Assembly: GCA_016208345.1 (NCBI GenBank)
Contig: JACQYG010000113.1
Location: forward strand, 1-5,384
DNA: 5,384 nt
DNA from: Chloroflexota bacterium
Lineage (GTDB): Bacteria > Chloroflexota > DTOL01 > JACQYG01
Direction: 5' to 3'
Positions 1-5,384 of this stretch are shown piece by piece. The position numbers and the translations under genes were made by a program. Numbering within the stretch: the stretch's first letter is position 1; each line of letters opens with the position of its first letter. The notes beneath the pieces are model-generated. The model was not told where the DNA came from. It saw only the letters and a list, made by a program, of their open reading frames with translations, and ran no database searches.

Positions 1-1296
1 GCCCGGGTAGTCGAGGTCAATCAAGGCCCCACGGTGACCCAGTTCGGCGTTCAGCCCGCCCCAGGCATCACCGTGAACCGCATCGTGGCCCGGCAGAATG
101 ACCTGGCCCTGGCCCTGGGTGCCTATCCCCTGCGCATCGAGGCGCCGGTGCCGGGGAAGACCGTCGTGGGCATCGAGGTGCCAAATACCGCCACTGCCTT
201 GGTGGGACTCCGAGGTATAATCGAAACCGCCGCTTTTCAGAAGCTCAAGGCCAGGTCCAAGCTGGCCATTGCCCTGGGCCAGGACGTGTCCGGACAGGTC
301 GTGGCGGCCGATCTGGCCAAAATGCCCCACCTGTTGATTGCCGGCGCCACCGGCTCAGGCAAAAGCGTTTGCATCAACTCCATCATCGCTTGCCTGCTGT
401 TCCATACGACGCCCGACGAGGTCAGGTTCATCATGGTCGACCCTAAGATGGTGGAACTGACTAATTTCAACGGCATCCCTCATCTGGTAACACCCGTCGT
501 CACTGAAGCGGACAAAGTGGTTAACGTCCTGAAACATGCTTTACAAGAGATGAACCGGCGTTACCACATTTTCCGGGAGAGTGGTGCCCGGAACATCGAG
601 ACCTACAATCGAGTCGCCTCCAGCAGGGGCCGCAACCGGCTGCCGTATATGATAATCATCATCGACGAGCTGGCTGATATGATGATGCTTGCCCCCGAGG
701 AGGTGGAGAAGGGCATCTGCCGAATCGCCCAGATGGCCCGGGCGACCGGCATCCATTTGGTCATCGCCACCCAACGGCCCTCGGTAGACGTCATCACGGG
801 GCTCATCAAGGCCAACATCCCGGCCCGGATCTCCTTTGCCGTGACCTCGCAGGTTGACTCCCGGGTCATCCTGGACGCCATCGGCGCCGAGAAGCTCCTG
901 GGGCGTGGCGACATGCTTTACATGGCGGCGGACTCCAGCAAGACAATACGGTTGCAAGGGGCCTTTGTCTCTGACCGAGAGTTAGAGGCAGTGGTCACCT
1001 TCTGGAGGGGGCAGCGTCTACCCCAGGTCCAGGAGGCCCTTGAAGGCGGCACCTGGATCGAGCCGGTTGAGGAGGAATCTGAGGATGCCCTGTTTGAACA
1101 GGCCGTTAAGCTGGTGCACGAATCCGGCCGGGCCTCTACTTCGTTTCTACAGCGCAAGCTACATATCGGCTACAATCGCGCCGCTACCCTGATGGATCTG
1201 CTGGTGGACAAAGGGATCGTTGGAGCCGCGACGGAAGGTGGGCGTCACCGAGAAGTCCGGCTGAAGCAAGACGAAGCGGCGGAAACGGATAGCTAG
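1..1296 (+). CDS. ftsK: DNA translocase FtsK/SpoIIIE, C-terminal part (5' end outside window)
   Basis: This is a membrane-anchored hexameric motor that pumps double-stranded DNA during chromosome segregation and division. The frame is open from base 1 and gives 431 residues. The GTG at 34 is an internal valine, because family sequence (VVEVNQGPTVTQFGV) already runs before it. Visible in order, numbered from base 1: the end of the alpha domain and RIEAPVPGK at about 44-52; Walker A GATGSGKS at 115-122; Walker B IIIIDE ending at D222-E223; the ATQRPS motif at 256-261; TSQVDSRVILD and GAEKLLGRGDM in the motor core; then an acidic linker and a gamma winged helix at about 359-421 with LQRKLHIGYNRAA, which in this family reads polar DNA motifs. 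The N-terminal membrane domain and part of the alpha domain lie upstream. All key motor residues are intact. The gene ends 166 bp before the next one and has no visible terminator. Identity is very secure. Confidence 0.97.
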   Translation, partial: ARVVEVNQGPTVTQFGVQPAPGITVNRIVARQNDLALALGAYPLRIEAPVPGKTVVGIEVPNTATALVGLRGIIETAAFQKLKARSKLAIALGQDVSGQVVAADLAKMPHLLIAGATGSGKSVCINSIIACLLFHTTPDEVRFIMVDPKMVELTNFNGIPHLVTPVVTEADKVVNVLKHALQEMNRRYHIFRESGARNIETYNRVASSRGRNRLPYMIIIIDELADMMMLAPEEVEKGICRIAQMARATGIHLVIATQRPSVDVITGLIKANIPARISFAVTSQVDSRVILDAIGAEKLLGRGDMLYMAADSSKTIRLQGAFVSDRELEAVVTFWRGQRLPQVQEALEGGTWIEPVEEESEDALFEQAVKLVHESGRASTSFLQRKLHIGYNRAATLMDLLVDKGIVGAATEGGRHREVRLKQDEAAETDS

Positions 1297-1320
1297 TTGT
1301 GGCACATGCGCCGCCCGTTC

Positions 1321-1349
1321 TTGATATAACTTGCGATTTATGCTACAAT
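1321..1349 (+). promoter_or_regulatory. Sigma70-type promoter of the importer operon
   Basis: A -35 box TTGATA (1321-1326) and a -10 box TACAAT (1344-1349) are separated by exactly 17 bp, and the -10 is preceded by the extended element TGC (1341-1343). Transcription should begin near 1356-1357, leaving a leader of about 106 nt before the binding-protein start. It is the only near-consensus promoter I see between ftsK and the importer genes. I saw no convincing operator palindrome overlapping it. Confidence 0.7.
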
Positions 1350-1356
1350 CTTCGCT

Positions 1357-1470
1357 GTGGATGATCTACCAAGGGAGGTGAGAGCGGACTTCAAAGAGCG
1401 AGTTATCCGGGAGTGCCCGATGGATCACCGTTGGAATCTGTTGAAAATCGAGGAGGAAAGTCATGCGTAA
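1357..1470 (+). CDS. Possible 37-residue leader peptide (leaderless GTG start), unproven
   Basis: A frame opens with GTG at 1357, at the predicted transcription start, and closes with TAA at 1468-1470, inside the first codons of the binding-protein gene (ATG at 1463). The peptide would begin VDDLPREVRADFKERV and end KIEEESHA; it is charged, with one cysteine and no membrane segment. There is no ribosome binding site before the GTG, so it would need leaderless translation. A shorter version could start at ATG 1420. The stop/start overlap would allow translational coupling to the binding protein. An open frame of this length in GC-rich DNA can easily arise by chance, and I recognise no family, so this is a candidate only. 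Confidence 0.22.
   Translation: MDDLPREVRADFKERVIRECPMDHRWNLLKIEEESHA
1450..1456 (+). promoter_or_regulatory. Ribosome binding site of the binding-protein gene
   Basis: GAGGAGG is a near-perfect Shine-Dalgarno sequence six bases before ATG 1463. It fixes the start and predicts strong translation, as expected for the abundant binding-protein subunit. Confidence 0.8.
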
Positions 1471-2494
1471 AGCAATTTGGGCCACCATTGCCCTGGTCGT
1501 GGCAGTTTCCATGGTGCTGGCCGCCTGCGGCCCCACCCCGGTGCCACCAACCAAGGCCCCCGAGCCCGCAGCCTTGAAGGTTGGCCTGGTGACCGACGTT
1601 GGCAAGGTGAACGACGGCACATTCAACGAGTTCGCCTACAAGGGAATGATGCGGGCTGTGGATGAATTCAAGCTCAAGTCAGCCTTCATCGAGACCCTGG
1701 CCCCCACCGACTATGAGAAAAACATCAGCCAGTTCGCCGAAGAGAAGTACGACGTGATCATCACCGTCGGCTTCATGATCGGTGATGCCACGGCGGCCAT
1801 GGCCAAGAAGTACCCCAACATCAAGTTCGCCATCGTGGACTTCGCCTATGACCCGCCTATCCCCAATGTCATGGGGCTTGTGTTCACCGAGGACCAGTCC
1901 GGCTACTTGGCTGGGGCCCTGGCGGGCTTGATGACCAAGTCCAATGTAATAGGGATTGTCTGCGGTAAGGAGATCCCGCCGGTGGTTAAGTTCCGCAAGG
2001 GGTACGAGAACGGGGCCAAGTCAGTCAACCCCAACGTCAAGGTCTTGGGGGTGTACATTGACTCGTTCACCGCCCCGGATAAGGGCAAGGAAGCCGCCCT
2101 CTCCCAGATCGCGGAGAAGGCCGACGTGATCTTCGGCGCTGGCGGCCCCACCGGCTCCGGTGGCATCAAGGCTGCGGCCGAGAAGGGCGTCTGGGTCATT
2201 GGCGTGGACCAGGACGAGTACTTCACCACCTTCCGGGACAAGAAGCCCGGCTACGACAAGCTCATCTCCAGCGCCATGAAGCGGGTGGACGTGGCGGTCT
2301 ACACTGCCATTGCCAACGCCGTCAAGGGGACCTTTAAGGGTGGCACGGCGGTCTTTGATGCCACCAATGATGGCGTGGGCCTGGCCCCCTTCCACGATGC
2401 CGAGAAGAACATCCCCAAGGCGGTCCAGGACAAGCTGGCCGAGATCGCCAAGGGCATGAAGGAAGGCAAGATCACGACTGGGGTCAAGCTCTAG
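1463..2494 (+). CDS. BMP-family ABC transporter substrate-binding lipoprotein (probable nucleoside binder)
   Basis: This is the extracytoplasmic receptor of an ABC importer. Family members such as PnrA/TmpC of Treponema and NupN of Bacillus bind purine or other nucleosides and pass them to the permeases. The 343-residue product has a lipoprotein signal peptide: MRK, a hydrophobic stretch, then the lipobox LAAC with the lipidated cysteine at 22. A Pro/Thr-rich tether runs to about residue 36. The mature domain starts with LKVGLVTDVGKVNDGTFNE (38-56), the BMP signature carrying D45, N50-D51 and F54-N55. It continues with a typical VGFMIGDATAAMAKKYPNIKF stretch, and GGPTGSGGIKAAAEKGVWVIGVDQD at about 227-251 closes the second lobe. 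Length and motif order are normal. It is the first clear gene after the promoter at 1321-1349. The family is secure; the exact ligand (purine, pyrimidine or other) cannot be read from sequence. Confidence 0.94.
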   Translation: MRKAIWATIALVVAVSMVLAACGPTPVPPTKAPEPAALKVGLVTDVGKVNDGTFNEFAYKGMMRAVDEFKLKSAFIETLAPTDYEKNISQFAEEKYDVIITVGFMIGDATAAMAKKYPNIKFAIVDFAYDPPIPNVMGLVFTEDQSGYLAGALAGLMTKSNVIGIVCGKEIPPVVKFRKGYENGAKSVNPNVKVLGVYIDSFTAPDKGKEAALSQIAEKADVIFGAGGPTGSGGIKAAAEKGVWVIGVDQDEYFTTFRDKKPGYDKLISSAMKRVDVAVYTAIANAVKGTFKGGTAVFDATNDGVGLAPFHDAEKNIPKAVQDKLAEIAKGMKEGKITTGVKL

Positions 2495-2509
2495 GCGTCT
2501 TCACCTAGC

Positions 2510-2546
2510 AACTGGTGCCGCATCGTCAAACGATGCGGCACCAGTT
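2510..2546 (+). terminator. Perfect 16-bp stem-loop after the binding-protein gene (attenuator or mRNA 3'-end hairpin)
   Basis: The arm AACTGGTGCCGCATCG (2510-2525) is exactly complementary to 2531-2546, with a five-base loop TCAAA. It begins 15 bases after the binding-protein stop. Only three T residues follow (2545-2547), so it is not a textbook intrinsic terminator. In importer operons a hairpin at this place commonly protects the binding-protein mRNA or causes partial termination, so that binding protein outnumbers ATPase and permease. The pairing is certain; the role is inferred. Confidence 0.6.
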
Positions 2547-2565
2547 TGGCATTATCCCTCTTTCG

Positions 2566-2618
2566 CCCTCACCTTTTAGTCCCCTCCCCCCGGCGGGGGC
2601 CGAAGGCCGGGGTGAGGG
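2566..2618 (+). repeat. REP-like GC-rich palindromic element
   Basis: Outer arms CCCTCACC (2566-2573) and GGTGAGGG (2611-2618) are perfect inverted copies. Inside, CCCCGGC (2588-2594) can pair with GCCGGGG (2606-2612); alternatively CCCCC (2586-2590) pairs with GGGGG (2595-2599), or GGCC with GGCC around GAA (2598-2608). Elements built as CCCTCACCC...GGGGTGAGGG are widely scattered between genes in GC-rich bacteria, and read as protein they give the tell-tale Ser/Pro- then Gly/Glu-Gly-rich string seen here. Being a dispersed copy is inferred, since only one copy lies in this window. Confidence 0.55.
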
Positions 2619-2629
2619 TACCCCGTCCT

Positions 2630-2634
2630 GGAGG
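2630..2634 (+). promoter_or_regulatory. Ribosome binding site that fixes the ATPase start at 2641
   Basis: GGAGG lies six bases before ATG 2641. The frame is open further upstream, to a possible start at 2515, but that extension would translate the two palindromic elements and has no family resemblance. ATG 2641 is followed at once by the normal ABC N-terminus ([12 protein letters not shown]). Confidence 0.8.
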
Positions 2635-2640
2635 ATACCG

Positions 2641-4182
2641 ATGGCTCTGGCCCTGGAGATGAAGGGCATCACCAAGCGCTTCCCCGGCGTCCTGGCCAAT
2701 GATCATATCAGCTTCCAACTGGAGAAGGGCGAGATCCACTGTCTCTTGGGCGAGAACGGGGCAGGCAAGACCACCCTGATGAACATCCTCTACGGGCTCT
2801 ACCGGCCCGACGAGGGACGGATCTTCCTGGATAGCAGAGAGGCACACATTCGCAGTCCCCACGATGCCATTGCCCAGGGCATCGGCATGGTGCACCAGCA
2901 TTTCATGCTCGTCCCGGTCATGAGCGTGGCAGAGAACGTTATATTGGGCATGGAGATCACCCGCCGCGGCGTCCTGGACCGATCCGAGGCGGCCAGGCGC
3001 ATCCGGGAGTTCTCCCATCAGTACGGCCTGGACGTGGACCCCACTGCCTACGTGAAGGACCTCCCCGTGGGCCTCCAGCAGCGGGTGGAGATCGTCAAGG
3101 CCCTCTACCGGGGCGCGGATGTCCTCATCCTGGATGAGCCTACCGCTGTCCTGACGCCACAGGAAAGCGAAGAGCTTTTTCGTATTATGCGTTCCCTGGC
3201 CGGCCAGGGCAAGTCCATAATCTTCATCACCCACAAGCTGAAAGAGGTCTTCGCCGTGGCGGACCGCATCACCGTCCTACGGGATGGGCGGGTGGTGGGC
3301 ATGACGACGCCCACGCAGGCCACCGAGGCCAGGCTCGCGGCGATGATGGTGGGCCGCGAGGTGATCCTCAGCGTAGAAAAGAAGCCCGCTCAGATGGGAG
3401 ACGTGGTCCTCAAGGTGGAAGACCTGCAGGTGAGGGATGACCGGGGTTATATGGCGGTGGACGGCATCTCCTTGGAGGTCCACGCCGGTGAGATCCTGGG
3501 CATCGCTGGGGTTCAGGGCAACGGCCAGACCGAGCTGGTGGAGGCGCTCACCGGCCTCCGCCCGGTGGCCGGGGGCAAGGTCGTGATCCTGGGAGACGAT
3601 GTCACCGCGGACCAGCCCCGGGAGATCATCGAGCAGGGGGTGGCCCACATCCCGGAGGACCGCCACAAGCATGGCCTGGTACTGAGTTTCCCTCTGGCGG
3701 ATAACCTGGTCCTGTCCACCTACTATCGGCCTCCGTTTGCCTACGGCATCGCCATCAACAACGATGCCATTGACGAGAACGGGCGCCGGTTGATCGCCGA
3801 GTTCGACGTCCGCACGCCCAGCGAATACTCCCTGGCCGGGACCCTCTCCGGCGGCAACCAGCAAAAGCTCATCGTGGCCCGGGAGTTCTCCCGTCCGATC
3901 AAGCTCCTGATTGCCGCCCAGCCCACCCGGGGGCTGGACGTCGGCTCTACCGAGTTCATCCATCAGAAGCTGGTGCAGGGGCGGGATGCCGGGTGCGCCG
4001 TCCTCCTGGTCTCGGTGGAATTGGACGAGATCATGTCACTATCGGATCGCGTCGCCGTGATTTATCGTGGCAAGATCATCGGGAGCATGCCGGCGGATAA
4101 AGCCACGCCGGAGGTGCTGGGCCTGTTGATGGCGGGGATAAAGGAGACCGAAAGGTCCACAGGAGACCGAAGTGACCGCTGA
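2641..4182 (+). CDS. ABC transporter ATP-binding protein, two fused nucleotide-binding domains (BMP/nucleoside and sugar-type)
   Basis: This cytoplasmic ATPase drives nucleoside import (NupO/YufO-like). The 513-residue product has two ABC domains. First domain: Walker [10 protein letters not shown] at 37-45, Q-loop region VHQHFMLVP, signature LPVGLQQR at 141-148, Walker B LILDEPT with D165-E166, and H-loop histidine 198. This site looks catalytically complete. Second domain: a Walker A without lysine (GVQGNGQT, 290-297), a normal signature LSGGNQQK (402-409), a Walker B degraded to [10 protein letters not shown] with Q427 in place of the catalytic glutamate, and serine in place of the switch histidine ([10 protein letters not shown]). 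Such asymmetry is normal in this family and in RbsA-like sugar ATPases, so it does not mark damage. The gene overlaps the next permease by 11 bases, suggesting coupled translation. Confidence 0.95.
   Translation: MALALEMKGITKRFPGVLANDHISFQLEKGEIHCLLGENGAGKTTLMNILYGLYRPDEGRIFLDSREAHIRSPHDAIAQGIGMVHQHFMLVPVMSVAENVILGMEITRRGVLDRSEAARRIREFSHQYGLDVDPTAYVKDLPVGLQQRVEIVKALYRGADVLILDEPTAVLTPQESEELFRIMRSLAGQGKSIIFITHKLKEVFAVADRITVLRDGRVVGMTTPTQATEARLAAMMVGREVILSVEKKPAQMGDVVLKVEDLQVRDDRGYMAVDGISLEVHAGEILGIAGVQGNGQTELVEALTGLRPVAGGKVVILGDDVTADQPREIIEQGVAHIPEDRHKHGLVLSFPLADNLVLSTYYRPPFAYGIAINNDAIDENGRRLIAEFDVRTPSEYSLAGTLSGGNQQKLIVAREFSRPIKLLIAAQPTRGLDVGSTEFIHQKLVQGRDAGCAVLLVSVELDEIMSLSDRVAVIYRGKIIGSMPADKATPEVLGLLMAGIKETERSTGDRSDR
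4161..4166 (+). promoter_or_regulatory. Ribosome binding site that selects the GTG 4172 permease start
   Basis: AGGAGA lies five bases before GTG 4172, inside the end of the ATPase gene. No ATG in the permease frame lies nearby, and the sequence following the GTG (short basic stretch, then a membrane helix) fits a permease N-terminus. Confidence 0.7.
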
Positions 4183-5384
4183 AGCCGGAAAGCATAGGGG
4201 GATACCGTGGCGTAAATGGGTCGCCGCCGTGTTCACCGCCCTGGCTATCGGAGCAGTGGTCATCTGGGCCTCGGGAGCCAGCGTCCCCAAAGCCTATCAG
4301 GGCCTTTTCGAGGGGGCGCTCGGCAGCCCCCGGGGCATCGCCGAGACCCTGGTGATCGCCACGCCATACACCCTGGCCGGGCTGGCGGTAGCTCTGGGCT
4401 TCCGTTGCGGCCTCTTCAACATCGGCGCCGAGGGACAATTCTACCTGGGGGCGCTCTTCGCAGTATGGGTGGGCTATTCGGTGAAAGGCCTGCCCATCTT
4501 CGTCCACCTGCCTCTGGCTATCCTGGTCGGGGCCCTGGGCGGGGCCTTATGGGGGGCCATCCCCGGGTTTCTCAAGGCCCGGCTGGGGACCCACGAGGTG
4601 ATCAATACCATCATGATGAACTACATCGCCGTGCTCATGGTGGATTGGCTGGTGAACCGCAAGGGTCCCATGTGGGACTCCACCTCTACCGTGCCCCGCA
4701 CCCCGTATATCCTTTCCACGGCTACGCTGCCGCAGCTCGTACCTCCATATCGCCTTCACGCCGGCCTGTTGATAGCCATAGCCGCGGTCTTCGTCGTGTA
4801 CTGGCTATTGTGGAAAACCACCCTGGGCTTCGAGATCCGCGCCGTGGGAGCCAACCCCTCCGCCGCCAAATACGCTGGCATGAGCGTCACCAGGAACTTC
4901 GTCCTGGCCATGACCTTCAGCGGCGTCCTGGCCGGACTGGCCGGCGCTGGGGAGGTCCTGGGCCTGAACCGCACTCTGCCGGCAGCTTTCGTGTCGGGCT
5001 ACGGCTTTGACTCCATTGCCATTGCCCTCCTGGCCAAGAGCCATCCACTTTTTGGCCGACGAGATCATTCGCTGGCTTTACCGCATTGGAAAGAAAGAGG
5101 AGATCAAAGAGGTGGTCTTCACCCGGGGTTGGGGGAGATAGGGATGAGGCTTACTCGTCCGAAGGTCCTGGGCATTACCTTTCTGGTCCTCGGCATACTA
5201 CTTGTATTGTACGGTGCGGCCAGGATCGACCCGGCCCAACGGACGACCCTGGGCGTGGGGACCCTGGGTACCCGGGATGTCCCCACACAGGCCAGCCTTG
5301 TGCTCATCGGGCTCATCACCTCTTTGGGCGGTATCCTGGCCTTGTTTGAGCGACTCCGGCGGGCCTTAGCCCTCACCCTGGTGA
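4172..5384 (+). CDS. ABC nucleoside permease 1, frame-disrupted after residue 292 and running on into permease 2 (open at window end)
   Basis: This is an inner-membrane channel subunit of the importer (NupP/YufP-like, BPD_transp_2 type). Residues 1-292 are a good permease: hydrophobic segments at about 16-33, 58-80, 89-105, 114-135, 146-162, 197-214 and 243-263; family motifs FNIGAEGQ (82-89), GTHEVINTIMMNY (about 139-151), IRAVGANPSAAKYAGM (from 222), and DSIAIALLAKSHP (280-292). Homologues are about 350-360 residues long and continue with a further membrane segment and an IPIDI-type motif; both are missing. From 5048 this frame gives unrelated polar residues (LFGRRDHSLALPHW...), passes the expected stop without hitting one, and joins permease 2 in frame at 5144. 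As written the product would be a two-permease fusion with an abnormal linker. A deletion with frameshift, real or from assembly, is the simplest reading. Confidence 0.8.
   Translation, partial: MTAEAGKHRGIPWRKWVAAVFTALAIGAVVIWASGASVPKAYQGLFEGALGSPRGIAETLVIATPYTLAGLAVALGFRCGLFNIGAEGQFYLGALFAVWVGYSVKGLPIFVHLPLAILVGALGGALWGAIPGFLKARLGTHEVINTIMMNYIAVLMVDWLVNRKGPMWDSTSTVPRTPYILSTATLPQLVPPYRLHAGLLIAIAAVFVVYWLLWKTTLGFEIRAVGANPSAAKYAGMSVTRNFVLAMTFSGVLAGLAGAGEVLGLNRTLPAAFVSGYGFDSIAIALLAKSHPLFGRRDHSLALPHWKERGDQRGGLHPGLGEIGMRLTRPKVLGITFLVLGILLVLYGAARIDPAQRTTLGVGTLGTRDVPTQASLVLIGLITSLGGILALFERLRRALALTLV
5049..5141 (+). pseudogene. Orphan C-terminal end of permease 1 in a shifted frame
   Basis: In the third forward frame, 5049-5138 encodes FLADEIIRWLYRIGKK followed by EEIKEVVFTRGWGR and the stop TAG at 5139-5141. 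The (A)ADEIIRWLYR pattern is the usual cytoplasmic end of YufP-type permeases, and the stop falls two bases before the next start, the normal operon spacing. It therefore belongs to permease 1 but is cut off from it. To restore the frame, the missing piece must be 3n+2 bases long. The fragment shows no decay, so the break is recent or artefactual. Confidence 0.75.
5131..5137 (+). promoter_or_regulatory. Ribosome binding site for permease 2
   Basis: GGGGGAG is purine-rich and lies six bases before ATG 5144. It supports an independent start for permease 2, even though the upstream frame is open through this point. Confidence 0.5.
5144..5384 (+). CDS. ABC nucleoside permease 2, N-terminal part (3' end outside window)
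   Basis: The first 80 residues of a membrane protein are present, starting MRLTRPKVLGITFLVLGI. Two hydrophobic segments are visible, at about 8-25 and 50-68, separated by a polar loop containing RTTLGVGTLGTRDVP; a basic stretch (ERLRR, 69-73) precedes the start of a third hydrophobic run at the window edge. Position in the operon, immediately after the first permease, predicts the NupQ/YufQ-type partner subunit. Its signature (SERSGVVNIGLEG-like) is not reached here. The Bacillus form usually begins close to that signature, so this copy has an N-terminal extension with two additional helices. I recall such extensions from Chloroflexota homologues, but this is memory rather than a search. An unrelated membrane protein remains possible. 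Confidence 0.65.
   Translation, partial: MRLTRPKVLGITFLVLGILLVLYGAARIDPAQRTTLGVGTLGTRDVPTQASLVLIGLITSLGGILALFERLRRALALTLV

Noticed and set aside
1297..1330. Terminator after ftsK
   Set aside because: Only three-base stems (GGC/GCC, GCA/TGC) can form and there is no T-run.
1405..1422. Small hairpin in the leader (ATC-C-GGG / CCCGAT around AGTG) as a riboswitch part
   Set aside because: The stem is six pairs with a bulge, and I see no conserved purine- or other riboswitch core around it.
2546..2580. Internal promoter before the ATPase (TTGGCA as -35)
   Set aside because: No -10 box lies at 16-18 bp; the best candidate, TTTTAG, is about 22 bp away.
3508..3930. Missing Walker A lysine and catalytic glutamate in the second ATPase domain
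   Set aside because: This degeneracy is usual in BMP/nucleoside and RbsA-like double-domain ATPases and does not indicate a defect.
3277..3963. 228-codon open frame on the minus strand within the ATPase gene
   Set aside because: Antisense of strongly conserved ABC motifs in GC-rich DNA; no recognisable domain and no ribosome binding site seen. The other minus-strand frames in the window are of the same kind.
4216..5010. Long open frame inside the permease gene giving a 264-residue arginine- and glycine-rich product
   Set aside because: It is a shadow of the real permease frame starting at 4172, which alone shows membrane helices and family motifs.

Overview
The window reads as a GC-rich bacterial chromosome segment with every gene on the + strand. 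I think it is most likely from the Chloroflexota (Anaerolineae-like). That rests on the style of the lipoprotein linker, the FtsK linker sequence and the extended N-terminus of the last permease. It is inference from memory of families, not a search result.

Layout: (1) Positions 1-1296 hold the C-terminal 431 residues of an FtsK/SpoIIIE DNA translocase, cut at its 5' end by the window edge; the RecA-like motor and the DNA-reading gamma winged helix are complete. (2) Positions 1297-1462 are a 166-bp gap with a near-consensus sigma70-type promoter (TTGATA, 17 bp, TGC-TACAAT), a leader of about 106 nt that may encode a 37-residue peptide, and a strong ribosome binding site. (3) From 1463 to the end lies a BMP-family (PnrA/NupN-like) nucleoside ABC importer operon: lipoprotein binding protein (1463-2494), a 146-bp gap with two palindromic elements, double-domain ATPase (2641-4182), first permease (from GTG 4172, overlapping the ATPase gene), and the start of a second permease (ATG 5144, running off the window).

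How the genes work together: the lipoprotein would capture a nucleoside outside the membrane, the two permeases would form the channel, and the ATPase, with two fused nucleotide-binding domains, would drive import. The perfect 16-bp hairpin right after the binding-protein gene sits where such operons often set a higher level of binding protein than of membrane components. FtsK is a separate housekeeping gene and shows no functional tie to the importer.

The main oddity is in the first permease. After residue 292 (SHP) the sequence jumps into another frame that carries the expected C-terminal end (LADEIIRWLYRIGKK..., stop at 5139-5141). A conserved stretch of roughly 30-45 codons appears to be missing, and the loss shifts the frame. 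As written, the first-permease frame passes the old stop and enters the second permease in frame, giving one continuous open frame from 4172 to the window end. This is either a recent real deletion/fusion or an assembly error. I found no new system, CRISPR array, insertion sequence or RNA gene.
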